DNA of 17,840 nt from Entamoeba invadens IP1 (GCF_000330505.1 NW_004443536.1:388430-406269); one strand, 5' to 3'. Shown: positions 8,276 through 17,145, numbered from the stretch's first letter. Numbers and translations: made by a program. The notes: generated by a model from the letters alone, not told the origin.

Positions 8276-10615
8276 ATGAGTCAAAAATCGGACTCGTCTC
8301 CTTCTGATCAACAAACTTCGCCAACTCACTCTGTTCGATCACGACCCAAACAAGTTACTCACAATGAATCAGACATTTCAGACATCCCAGCGTCAGATGT
8401 TCAACCCTTTCCCGACCTTCAAACAACAAAACAAGACGAGACTTCAATTAATTTGGACCAACTCAAATTCACAGAAAAGGATGAGACGTACCAACGATCT
8501 CAAGGGAACTCCCCCACTGATTTTGGGCGCTTAGTCCACCCCGCCATGCTTTCTGCGTCATTTGGAAATTCTCCAATGTGTAAGTCCCAGAGTGGTTTAT
8601 CGGAGCAGAAGCCCTTATTGAACAAGAGTGAGTGGTTCAAGAAGTATTCGAAGTTAGCTCTGAGTAAATTAGCATTACCGATCATCTTCACAACAGTCAT
8701 AGCATTGATGTTTCTTGTGATGTACTTAGCCGATTGGCGGAAGAACAATGCCGAACAGTTCACGACGAAAACTGCGATCTTCATTTTTGTCTTTATTATT
8801 ATGATGTTTGTCCTTTTGCTTGAAATTTGGCATGCGGGGATAGTCATAATGACTGCCGTCGCCATTCTCCTCTATTTCCGAGTCATCACCACTTCTCAGG
8901 CGTTTGCTGGATTTAGTGATTCCGGGACAATGACTGTCTTATGTGTTTGTATCATCTCAGATGCTATAAATAGAACAGGTGGACTAGCGCTTCTCTGTTC
9001 TTATATTCTGCCAAACACAGAACAAAAGTGGATCTTCCCAACAGCAATTCGCTTTGTCTTTCTGTTCTTTGTAGCCTCTATATTCCTTAATAACACGCCA
9101 ATAGTGGCGATGGGCATTTCAATTGTTTTGGGACTCTCTAAGACTACGAAAATACCGGCATCTAAGCTATTGATGCCCATGCAAATAGCAGTGGTCTTAG
9201 GTGGAATGTGCTCGTTAATTGGGACATCAACTAATATGGTTGCCAAAGGCCTTTTAGACGATGCGACGAAGAAACTGAATGCACAAGGAACAGTCAATTT
9301 AGAGTACTCGATGACTCTCTTTGAAGTTGGATATGTGGCACTTCCAATAGGAGTCTTGGGGTGCGTTTACATCATATTTGTGAACAAGTTTTTACTCCCT
9401 TCGAACGTCAAAACGGAGGTGAAACAGGCGCTCCACACATTTATAGTTCCTGTGAATATAGTCGACCGTTCCCCACTGATTGGGAAGGAAATCATGAAGA
9501 GTGATTTGGGGAAATTGTCTGGAGTCGCATTACCACAGATATTAAGAGGAAATAAAATGATAGATCCATCCGTTCCATTAGCCGTTGGGGACACTTTGTT
9601 TTATGTATGCGAGCCCCCTTTGTTAGTGGAGTTGATGAATATCAAAGGCCTCAAATTTGAAGATCCGACTGCGTGTAATATACTCAGATCGATCACCACA
9701 GACAAACTGTCTTTGTATGAAGTCAATTTTACAGAGAGTTCAGAATTTAATAATAGGAACTTCCCGTCGTATTTTGAGGACTCTAAATTTGGACTCCTTG
9801 GGATCAGTCACGACGACAAGAATATGGGACTTGTGAAGGAACAGCCCCTCTATTTTATGCCCGTCACAACGAACTCAAGTTATATCATTATAACGGAAAA
9901 GAACTTCACAAAGTCCGAGTTCTACCCACACCCATTCAGAATTGCATATGAATTGCCTGTGAAACTGCCATTCCACTATCCTCTTTGGAAAGCAATGATA
10001 GCAATTACCTTATTGTTAACACCAATTGCTCTGGATGTAGCTGGCTTCTATAAAATCATCAATTTCTCATTCATTTCTGTCGCACTTTTGGTGCTCACGG
10101 GAGTCATGACAGTGCAACAAGTGTATAACTCAGTGAATGTACCACTCATATGTACATTGGGAGCTTCATTTGGACTCTCCTCTGCTATGACGAACACAAA
10201 CACGGGAATGCTTATTGCGTCGACGTTGACTAAACTGCTCTCCCCAATTGGAAAAATTGGAATTCTGTTTGGACTTGCCGTCCCAACAGTTGTGCTCACA
10301 CAAGTCTTGAGTAATAACGCGACTATTGCAGTCATGTTCCCTATTGTATGGTCAACGTATATCGGAAGTGACACAACTGGAGCTACGAGAGGAAAGGAAA
10401 TTGGAATTAGAAGCTCTATGATCACTATGATGATATGCGCGTCGTGCTGTTTCTTCTTGCCTTTTGGATACCAAACCAATTTAATGGTGATGAAAGATGG
10501 GGGATATCAAGTCAAACATTTTATGATATATGGAACGTTTTTGACACTTCTGTACTTGGTCGGATCTGTACTCCTCTCATACGCTATATTTGAAATTGCA
10601 ATGGACCCCGTGTAA
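8276..10615 (+). CDS. SLC13/ArsB-type anion permease with inserted TrkA_C (RCK_C) domains, SAC1/SLT-like
   Basis: A 779-residue polytopic protein, probably an ion-coupled carrier of sulfate or a similar divalent anion. Residues 1-120 are a Ser/Pro/Gln-rich cytosolic tail with an acidic dileucine motif EQKPLL (110-115). Membrane helices follow at about 133-153, 166-203, 213-245 and 257-287. The paired hairpin signatures are FLNNTPIVAM (270-279) with GTSTNMV (316-322) in the first half, and SNNATIAVMFPI (679-690) with PFGYQTN (729-735) in the second. Between the halves, residues ~385-460 and ~475-545 look like two TrkA_C modules (e.g. VDRSPLIGKEI, AVGDTLFYV). This is the layout of the plant and algal SAC1/SLT and bacterial SLC13-like permeases. 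The length and both halves appear complete, and the start ATG follows an A-rich leader. Codons look richer in G and C than in the neighbouring LRR gene. Exact substrate and membrane are not shown by the sequence. Confidence 0.9.
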   Translation: MSQKSDSSPSDQQTSPTHSVRSRPKQVTHNESDISDIPASDVQPFPDLQTTKQDETSINLDQLKFTEKDETYQRSQGNSPTDFGRLVHPAMLSASFGNSPMCKSQSGLSEQKPLLNKSEWFKKYSKLALSKLALPIIFTTVIALMFLVMYLADWRKNNAEQFTTKTAIFIFVFIIMMFVLLLEIWHAGIVIMTAVAILLYFRVITTSQAFAGFSDSGTMTVLCVCIISDAINRTGGLALLCSYILPNTEQKWIFPTAIRFVFLFFVASIFLNNTPIVAMGISIVLGLSKTTKIPASKLLMPMQIAVVLGGMCSLIGTSTNMVAKGLLDDATKKLNAQGTVNLEYSMTLFEVGYVALPIGVLGCVYIIFVNKFLLPSNVKTEVKQALHTFIVPVNIVDRSPLIGKEIMKSDLGKLSGVALPQILRGNKMIDPSVPLAVGDTLFYVCEPPLLVELMNIKGLKFEDPTACNILRSITTDKLSLYEVNFTESSEFNNRNFPSYFEDSKFGLLGISHDDKNMGLVKEQPLYFMPVTTNSSYIIITEKNFTKSEFYPHPFRIAYELPVKLPFHYPLWKAMIAITLLLTPIALDVAGFYKIINFSFISVALLVLTGVMTVQQVYNSVNVPLICTLGASFGLSSAMTNTNTGMLIASTLTKLLSPIGKIGILFGLAVPTVVLTQVLSNNATIAVMFPIVWSTYIGSDTTGATRGKEIGIRSSMITMMICASCCFFLPFGYQTNLMVMKDGGYQVKHFMIYGTFLTLLYLVGSVLLSYAIFEIAMDPV

Positions 10616-10758
10616 TGTCTAATTAATTATCTTTTTACTTGTTTTGGGTGCCATTTCTAATAGTTTTATCTACATATACCAAAAATACTCCAGCACAGAA
10701 AAAACGACCAGCAAACCATTGATTTATAGTATATTATAGTTTTATGTTTTTTTATCCT

Positions 10759-10786
10759 GTTTTTTCAAATTTTGCATTGAAAAAAC
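10759..10786. repeat. Perfect 10-bp inverted repeat (first of a pair)
   Basis: GTTTTTTCAA at 10759-10768 is the exact reverse complement of 10777-10786, with an eight-base loop. It lies 144 bases after the permease stop codon and four bases before a second hairpin. Confidence 0.5.
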
Positions 10787-10790
10787 CATT

Positions 10791-10812
10791 AAATAGTTTT
10801 TAGAAACTATTT
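10791..10812. repeat. Perfect 9-bp inverted repeat (second of a pair)
   Basis: AAATAGTTT at 10791-10799 pairs exactly with AAACTATTT at 10804-10812 around the loop TTAG. It is followed by a T-run. Confidence 0.5.
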
Positions 10813-11268
10813 TTGTCTGTACAATGTTAATTTTTCAGCTATTTGTACAATATAATATGTGTTTAAAAATTCATTAGTTGAATTTACGTCGAATCTATGA
10901 ATTATTATGAAACTATATAATTATTATTAATATTTTATATAAAATGTATTAAAAAACTTATTAAGTATAATACTAACTATTACATTGAAAAATAATTAAG
11001 TGGTCTTAAAATCGGGAAATCTGAATTTTATTAAATAGTTTACCACAATTTTAGATGTTTAAAAAAATATTTTCATTACACTACCTAAAAAAGAAAAAAT
11101 CCCAAACAAGTCAATTAAATAATTCGGTAGGGTTTTTGAAATGTTAAGAGAAACACTTGTTTCTATGTCGTAATATTTTTATTTTTAATAGAACAAAACA
11201 TTACAAAAGTATTATAATAAATTTAATAAAATGAAACTGAATAATTTTTAACATTGAAAAGTCCACCA

Positions 11269-12516
11269 ATGGATATGTCAACTTACTTCAAAGAAATGGA
11301 ACAATACGTCCGTGCTGACCCTCCTCAAGAAAAAGTCCGTCTTCCCGTACAACAGGCATTATTATATGCACAAATGGAATGTTTGAATCGTCACCTCCCG
11401 TTCACAGAATATCCAAATCCATTACCAAAGGAATTTAGTCCTCTCACTCTTCCAAAGGAATACTTAAACATTCGTTCAAAAATCATTTCCATAATTCTCG
11501 GTCAAGCTGTCGGCGACGCTATTGGTCTCTCAACTGAATTTCTCTCGAAGGAACAAGCCGAGTTGTTTTATAAACACGAGAGAATCAATTATTCACATTA
11601 TTTGATAGACCAGCACCGTTCTCGGTGGATGAATTTGGACTGGAAATGTGCGGACTGGACTGACGACACGGATCAGTCGTTATTAATACTCGACTCTTTA
11701 GTTGCAAACAATGGAAATTGTATAGCAGAAGACTTTGCAACGCGATGTCTCTATTGGTTCAATTTTGGATATTCAGAAGTGGGCGATATAGGCGCCTTAG
11801 GTGTTGGAGCAAATTTTAAGGCGATTTTATCGTCCAAAAATTTCAACAGAACGCCTCTCAAAAATTCAATGGAAATTTGGGAAAAAGGAGGAAGACGAGC
11901 TGCTCCTAATGGAAGTGTCATGAGGACTTCAACGGCTGCTATTCCTTATTTTTGGGACATCGAAAAGGTTGAAGAGACTGCAAACACCTTCGGGAAGGTG
12001 ACTCACTATGACCCACGGTGCCAGGCCTCTGTTTCTATAATAGTTAATTTAATTGGGGAGTTCCTACGAGGCGAGTGTGATTGTCAAAAAGCGATTGAAT
12101 TTGCACGAGAAAGAGGTAGAAAGTACATAGAAGGTAACAAGGAGTTTTATTCCGATTTTGAGAAATTCACAAATCCGAAGAGTTTGGAACAACTTGATTT
12201 AAATAATTCGATTGGGTACACGTATAAGCCAGTTGGATGTGCAATGTGGGGGGTTAAAGAGGCACAGAAATTGAAAAATGATGGGAAAAGTAACAAGGAA
12301 ATATTTGAGAGTGTGTTGATGGCTGTGACCTATGAAGCGGGAGATGCAGACACCAATGGAGCAGTTGTTGGAGCAGTGTTGGGTGCTTACATTGGCAATT
12401 TAGATATGTTCCCCAAAGACTGGATTGCATTTGATAACAAAAAGTGGCTTATTGAGAGAATCAACAGAATGTTGAAATTAATGAATTTGGAGGAAATTAA
12501 AGATGGAGAAATTTAA
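11269..12516 (+). CDS. ADP-ribosylglycohydrolase family protein (ARH/DraG-type)
   Basis: A 415-residue protein of the ADP-ribosylglycohydrolase family (PF03747), which removes ADP-ribose from modified proteins or related substrates using two metal ions. Visible signatures are GQAVGDAIG (78-86), the metal-binding WTDDTDQ (130-136), GGRRAAPNGSVMRT (207-220), a His-Tyr-Asp-Pro segment (246-249) and, near the C-terminus, GDADTNGAVVGAVLGAYIG (358-376), which holds the second metal-binding Asp pair. All expected acidic residues are present, so it should be active. The first ~68 residues precede the usual fold and have no recognised domain. No signal peptide is seen; likely cytosolic. The frame is open upstream to a TTG at 11254, but the first ATG is at 11269 and is preferred in a eukaryote; a second ATG follows two codons later. 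Whether the target is ADP-ribosyl-arginine, -serine or a small molecule is not decided by sequence. Confidence 0.93.
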   Translation: MDMSTYFKEMEQYVRADPPQEKVRLPVQQALLYAQMECLNRHLPFTEYPNPLPKEFSPLTLPKEYLNIRSKIISIILGQAVGDAIGLSTEFLSKEQAELFYKHERINYSHYLIDQHRSRWMNLDWKCADWTDDTDQSLLILDSLVANNGNCIAEDFATRCLYWFNFGYSEVGDIGALGVGANFKAILSSKNFNRTPLKNSMEIWEKGGRRAAPNGSVMRTSTAAIPYFWDIEKVEETANTFGKVTHYDPRCQASVSIIVNLIGEFLRGECDCQKAIEFARERGRKYIEGNKEFYSDFEKFTNPKSLEQLDLNNSIGYTYKPVGCAMWGVKEAQKLKNDGKSNKEIFESVLMAVTYEAGDADTNGAVVGAVLGAYIGNLDMFPKDWIAFDNKKWLIERINRMLKLMNLEEIKDGEI

Positions 12517-13191
12517 ATGATAAAGTTTTGTTTATTTATTTTACAATTTTAAGAAAAAGGAAGAATAAGTGCACGAAAGACTGGCGAGATTTGTTAAAGA
12601 AATACTTTGTGGATTCGGGATGTCTTCCCACTATTTTTGGTGTTTTTTCTGTGAATAGAAAAATCCTTTCTATTATTTTTGTGTTTTTGAGATTCCAAAA
12701 ACTATACAAAGTACAATAATATTACCATGTTTTTATTATTAAAAAAAATCATTTTCAAAAAAATAATAGTGGACAAACACCATACAATAAATAATTTTGA
12801 TAAAAATTAATGGTTTGCATAAATTAATTTGTTTTTTTTTCATTGGATATTTTGAGTCACTTACTCACGGCATTTCTAAAGTGTGGACTTAATATTTTCA
12901 ATATTTATGTTAAAATAAACAAGTTTTATTTGGTGTGTTTATATTACAGTTGACTTTTCACATGATAAACAGGGTGTGCCAAACCAGGATGGAATTGGCC
13001 GATATAAATAGAGCTGTTTTTTGGCAAAGAAAAATAAATAATAAACATGATAATATAAAAATTTATCTTTTTCAGCATTGTCGAATAACAATTACCAAAA
13101 TTATTTTGTTTTTTACTTTTTTCATTCAATTTTTAAATTTTTTATTTTTATTAAAAATAATATAAAATTATAGTTATTAAAATTTATGTTT
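12517..13191. other. AT-rich intergenic region
   Basis: 675 bases between the hydrolase and the transposon relic. A stretch near 12955-13030 is less AT-biased and includes a TATAAATAGAG sequence, but no gene follows it. Open frames here start with TTG rather than ATG and have no recognisable content. I see no RNA gene. Confidence 0.5.
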
Positions 13192-13193
13192 TA

Positions 13194-13237
13194 TAGTCAC
13201 CCGCTAAAAGGTATAAATTTCCGACAAATGGTCTAAA
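13194..13237 (+). repeat. Left terminal inverted repeat
   Basis: 44 bases: a perfect 17-base outer block (13194-13210), an 11-base diverged spacer, then a perfect 16-base inner block CGACAAATGGTCTAAA (13222-13237). It matches the right end in inverse orientation, with equal spacing between the blocks. Confidence 0.9.
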
Positions 13238-13403
13238 ACAACCATATTATAGTTTTTTGAAATTATGATTTTAGATTGTGTTTCAATTTGACATTAATTT
13301 CTTTATATTGAAAGTATTTCAAAATAAACTAAAATTTTACTAAATTATAATACATTGTCAAAAATAGATTAAAGGTGAACTGAAAAACAATTTTAATGGA
13401 TAA

Positions 13404-13865
13404 TGCCGTACATGTGCATTTATTTGGACAATACCAAAAAACCAAACCTGCAACTGGGATGGTTTTCGACAATTCAACCAATTCTTTGGATGTATTAGAT
13501 TAATTGTGTTGCTCGCTCAAAAAAACATAACCTTTGCAAGCTTAACTCAATTTGCTTCTCGTTTCCTTCAAGTTCTTGATTTGGGGATATTTGGTGGGCT
13601 TAAAAGTTTAATGTCTTATTTTAAAGCGAAAGACGGTTTTGTAAATTTGCTTTTTCAAGAAGAAGTCAAGAAGGAAAATGTGGATGGTAATTTGTTTTAG
13701 AAAAAACATTTTTTCACAATATTGAACTCGGAAACAGACTAATAGTTGATGATATTGGTGGATTCTTTATTTGTGGTTACAACACCTCCTTTTAATATTA
13801 TTGCTTTTAAACAAGCTGTCACAGTCAACTGGATTGACAAAACACCCCAAAGTGTCATGTATTAA
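13404..13865 (+). pseudogene. Broken DDE_1 (pogo/Tigger-like) transposase, C-terminal part
   Basis: In one frame the segment at about 13491-13640 reads RLIVLLAQKNITFASL, then FLQVLDLGIFGGLK. This is the conserved 'LPPHxSHxLQPLDvgvFgplK' region of DDE_1 transposases, close to the third catalytic acidic residue. The frame meets stops at 13698, 13740 and 13743. It then continues with TTPPFNIIAFKQA (13779-13817), which fits the conserved C-terminal 'AFkqaGI' segment of the same family, before a last stop at 13863. The N-terminal HTH domain and the first catalytic Asp are missing. The gene is clearly dead; the family call rests on motif recognition alone. Confidence 0.75.
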
Positions 13866-14010
13866 TTGATTGCCGTTATCTTTTAAACCAATTAAAAAGC
13901 TTGACAAAAATTGATTCAATGTGATTTTTTTGTTTTTTGTTTTTTAATGTTATTTGTGTTATTTTCACTGTTTTTTACAATTATAGTTTAAAATAATAAA
14001 TTATAGTTTC

Positions 14011-14054
14011 TTTAGACCATTTGTCGTGTTTTTATTGCTTTTAGCGGGTGACTA
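14011..14054 (-). repeat. Right terminal inverted repeat
   Basis: Reverse complement of the left end: inner 16-base block at 14011-14026, 11 diverged bases, outer 17-base block at 14038-14054, followed by the flanking TA. Confidence 0.9.
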
Positions 14055-14485
14055 TAATTCATAATAACTAAATGCCAATAATCGGATTATCTAATAATAA
14101 AATGTAAATATTGTTATCTTAAAGTTGCGAATCACGCTTTTTAAGTCTTTATACATCTCCTTATTTATTTTTTGTTTTCGAACTTTATTCCGTCTATAAT
14201 CAATTGTCGAGTTTTTATTAACTAAATAAAACATTTAACACGAGTCAATTGTTTTTTATTATATTCCAAAAAATGCGAAGGTTAATAATTTAATATAAAT
14301 AATACTTCTTATTACCTGTTTTGCTGTAGATCCGATTCCAAACATGTCAAATTTATCGAGTAATAATATAATTTTTTATTAATTATGTTTTTTATTTGTT
14401 TATATTTTTCAATGTCTGTTATTAGTATAAAGAATTCAACTGTATAACACCCAACTATCTAATAAATAAATAACTTAGGGGCCAC

Positions 14486-14604
14486 ATAAATTAGAGTGGT
14501 CATCTTGTCATAGCCATTATATTATACCTCGGAATCGATTGACCAAATTTAAACCATGTGACACTCAATTGTCTTGTTAGATAAAATAAATTATAGTGGT
14601 CATC
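14486..14604. repeat. Short direct duplication with 100-bp spacing
   Basis: ATAAATTAGAGTGGTCATC (ending at 14504) recurs as ATAAATTATAGTGGTCATC (ending at 14604), exactly 100 bases later, with one mismatch. Weaker similarity (GTCAT..CCATT) continues downstream. It may be the remains of an old tandem duplication. Confidence 0.5.
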
Positions 14605-15237
14605 CATATGAATTATTTCGTCATCACCATTCAATGTCACATACTTGACTATCCAACAAGTATTCATTAATAAAAATTGTTTTCGTTATAATTTACTCTA
14701 AAACAATGAATTGTTAGATTATTTTCAGTTTCTCATTGTTTCCCATTGAGCAAAAAAATGTAAATCTGAAAGAAAAAAAGAAATTATTATTTTTGTCTTT
14801 TTGGTTTGCCACGTCACAAAAATGCCACGCAGTGCACAAATTGTTACTGTTTTAATTACCCTGATCATGATATAAGTGTGTAAGTTGAAAAATTTCAAAA
14901 TTTAAATACAGTCAAAGGCGTGTATTTGTCGTGAATCCAGCAAAAAAACGCATCGAATTGTCTAAAATGAGTGAATTTTGAAGAAAAATCTTTAAAATAT
15001 CGAAATTTATTTTTAATAAAAATATTAGTTTGTAATTCAACTAAAGTTACAGATTCAAGAACAAAATAATCAATTGTAGAACACCAAAATGATTGGCCAA
15101 TTAAAAAAATAATAATCAAATCGACAATTATAATTAAAACAAATAAATAAAATTGAATTTAATAAAATAATATTAAATAGAAATATTATTAAAACAATAA
15201 ATAAAAAAAACAAATCAAATTTGTAAAAATTTAAACA

Positions 15238-15319
15238 GTGAGTTAAAAATACGAATTGTTAAACAAACGAAGACGAACAAAGTGAGTCGAGTTTGTTTTG
15301 ATTTGGATTTTTAACTCAC
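15238..15319. repeat. Long inverted repeat next to the 5S array edge
   Basis: GTGAGTTAAAAAT (15238-15250) is the exact reverse complement of 15307-15319. Further in, AAACAAAC (15261-15268) pairs with GTTTGTTT (15291-15298). Outside the stem, TTTAAAC on the left and GTTTAAA on the right extend the symmetry with a small gap. It ends 22 bases before the array begins. Confidence 0.7.
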
Positions 15320-15341
15320 AAAGGTTTAAATTAATAAAAAA

Positions 15342-15393
15342 TACTTCCGTGTTCAGATGGGAACGGGTGTATCCTACTTGATATGAACCTACC
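15342..15393 (-). rRNA. 5S rRNA, truncated copy at array edge
   Basis: Only the first 52 bases of the gene are present (minus-strand GGTAGGTTCATATC... to ...ACACGGAAGT). The 3' part, including the other half of the closing helix, is replaced by unrelated flanking DNA. It cannot make a normal 5S rRNA. Confidence 0.85.
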
Positions 15394-15411
15394 GAAAGTT
15401 GAAACACAAGA

Positions 15412-15424
15412 AGATAGACTATCT
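15412..15424. promoter_or_regulatory. Palindrome upstream of each 5S gene
   Basis: AGATAGACTATCT is a perfect 6-bp dyad with one central base. It lies 19-31 bases upstream of the 5S 5' end on the minus strand and recurs in every unit (e.g. 15850-15862, 16288-16300). It may be an upstream Pol III promoter element; this is inferred from position only. Confidence 0.3.
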
Positions 15425-15708
15425 AAAAAGAAAAACATAAAGAATCGAATACATGAATGAAATGAATAACGAGTGATAATAAAACAGTTATGACAATCAT
15501 AATATTATATATTAATGAACAATCGGAATTATATTTTATGAATATATTGGCATAAAATATCTGTATAAGAACATAACAATCTTGATACAAAACAACTCAG
15601 ATTCATAATATTTTAATAAACTTATAAAACACTCAAAATACGTGTTTTGCGCATGGGTTATATAATATATTGTAATATTTGTGTGTTCTAAAAATAGAAC
15701 AACAAAAC

Positions 15709-15715
15709 TTAAAAA
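15709..15715 (-). terminator. Pol III T-run after 5S rRNA
   Basis: On the minus strand TTTTTAA follows the CTACC 3' end of the gene directly. The same arrangement recurs in each unit, 438 bases apart. A small hairpin, GTTCTA-AAAA-TAGAAC (15685-15700), lies a little further downstream. Confidence 0.65.
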
Positions 15716-15831
15716 GGTAGATTACCTGACGTTCCCATCTGTGTGAACATAATGGTACTAAACAGGCTCTAAGCATCTTTACTTCCGTGTTCAGATGGGA
15801 ACGGGTGTATCCTACTTGATATGAACCTACC
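15716..15831 (-). rRNA. 5S rRNA, copy 1 (complete)
   Basis: On the minus strand the gene begins GGTAGGT and ends ATCTACC, which pair as helix I (seven pairs including one G-T). The core CACCCGTTCCCATCTGAACA and CGGAAGTAAAG is the highly conserved 5S loop B/C region, and CAGATGGGAACG... supplies the loop D/E arm. The length of 116 bases is close to the usual eukaryotic 117-121. The internal promoter region is present, and a T-run follows. The product joins the large ribosomal subunit. The ends are set by helix pairing and may be off by a base or two. Confidence 0.92.
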
Positions 15832-16153
15832 GAAAGTTGAAACACAAGAAGATAGACTATCTAAAAAGAAAAACATAAAGAATCGAATACATGAATGAAA
15901 TGAATAACGAGTGATAATAAAACAGTTATGACAATCATAATATTATATATTAATGAACAATCGGAATTATATTTTATGAATATATTGGCATAAAATATCT
16001 GTATAAGAACATAACAATCTTGATACAAAACAACTCAGATTCATAATATTTTAATAAACTTATAAAACACTCAAAATACGTGTTTTGCGCATGGGTTATA
16101 TAATATATTGTAATATTTGTGTGTTCTAAAAATAGAACAACAAAACTTAAAAA

Positions 16154-16269
16154 GGTAGATTACCTGACGTTCCCATCTGTGTGAACATAATGGTACTAAA
16201 CAGGCTCTAAGCATCTTTACTTCCGTGTTCAGATGGGAACGGGTGTATCCTACTTGATATGAACCTACC
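16154..16269 (-). rRNA. 5S rRNA, copy 2 (complete)
   Basis: Same sequence as the copy 438 bases upstream by eye, with helix I, conserved core and T-run intact. Confidence 0.92.
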
Positions 16270-16591
16270 GAAAGTTGAAACACAAGAAGATAGACTATCT
16301 AAAAAGAAAAACATAAAGAATCGAATACATGAATGAAATGAATAACGAGTGATAATAAAACAGTTATGACAATCATAATATTATATATTAATGAACAATC
16401 GGAATTATATTTTATGAATATATTGGCATAAAATATCTGTATAAGAACATAACAATCTTGATACAAAACAACTCAGATTCATAATATTTTAATAAACTTA
16501 TAAAACACTCAAAATACGTGTTTTGCGCATGGGTTATATAATATATTGTAATATTTGTGTGTTCTAAAAATAGAACAACAAAACTTAAAAA

Positions 16592-16707
16592 GGTAGATTA
16601 CCTGACGTTCCCATCTGTGTGAACATAATGGTACTAAACAGGCTCTAAGCATCTTTACTTCCGTGTTCAGATGGGAACGGGTGTATCCTACTTGATATGA
16701 ACCTACC
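16592..16707 (-). rRNA. 5S rRNA, copy 3 (complete)
   Basis: Third complete copy at the 438-bp period; no difference seen from the other copies. Confidence 0.92.
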
Positions 16708-17029
16708 GAAAGTTGAAACACAAGAAGATAGACTATCTAAAAAGAAAAACATAAAGAATCGAATACATGAATGAAATGAATAACGAGTGATAATAAAACA
16801 GTTATGACAATCATAATATTATATATTAATGAACAATCGGAATTATATTTTATGAATATATTGGCATAAAATATCTGTATAAGAACATAACAATCTTGAT
16901 ACAAAACAACTCAGATTCATAATATTTTAATAAACTTATAAAACACTCAAAATACGTGTTTTGCGCATGGGTTATATAATATATTGTAATATTTGTGTGT
17001 TCTAAAAATAGAACAACAAAACTTAAAAA

Positions 17030-17145
17030 GGTAGATTACCTGACGTTCCCATCTGTGTGAACATAATGGTACTAAACAGGCTCTAAGCATCTTTACTTCC
17101 GTGTTCAGATGGGAACGGGTGTATCCTACTTGATATGAACCTACC
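17030..17145 (-). rRNA. 5S rRNA, copy 4 (complete)
   Basis: Fourth complete copy at the same period; core and closing helix intact. Confidence 0.92.

Larger units (their letters stand above)
10616..11268. other. AT-rich intergenic region with paired hairpins
   Basis: 653 bases between the permease and the hydrolase. A TAATTAATT/T-rich tract just after the permease stop suits an Entamoeba-like 3' end signal. Two adjacent perfect inverted repeats lie at 10759-10812. The rest is low-complexity AT DNA; no gene is visible. Confidence 0.55.
13194..14054 (+). mobile_element. 861-bp Tc1/mariner-superfamily (pogo-like) DNA transposon relic
   Basis: Both ends carry TAGTCACCCGCTAAAAG in inverted orientation, and the element is flanked on each side by TA (13192-13193 and 14055-14056), the target duplication of Tc1/mariner elements. 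The inside holds the eroded C-terminal part of a DDE_1 transposase in the plus orientation. The element is too short to encode a full transposase and lacks the DNA-binding N-terminal part, so it is a non-autonomous internal-deletion copy. It could move only if supplied with transposase from elsewhere. Confidence 0.85.
14057..15341. other. AT-rich region between transposon relic and 5S array
   Basis: About 1.3 kb. It contains a small duplication near 14486-14604 and a strong inverted repeat at 15238-15319. A minus-strand frame at 14895-15119 looks somewhat protein-like but has no ATG and no recognised family. No RNA gene was found. Confidence 0.55.

Noticed and set aside
8500..10479. Minus-strand frames inside the permease gene
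   Set aside because: Antisense shadows of a strongly conserved membrane-protein coding frame.
11254..11268. TTG start for the ADP-ribosylglycohydrolase
   Set aside because: A eukaryotic nuclear gene is expected to use ATG. The first ATG at 11269 is only five codons downstream and loses no conserved sequence.
12528..12719. Plus-strand 63-codon frame after the hydrolase
   Set aside because: Starts with TTG, has no recognised domain, and lies where the hydrolase 3' end is expected.
14895..15119. Minus-strand 74-codon frame that reads somewhat like a protein
   Set aside because: No ATG at its start, no family recognised and no continuation. It may be an old gene or retroelement fragment, but this cannot be supported.
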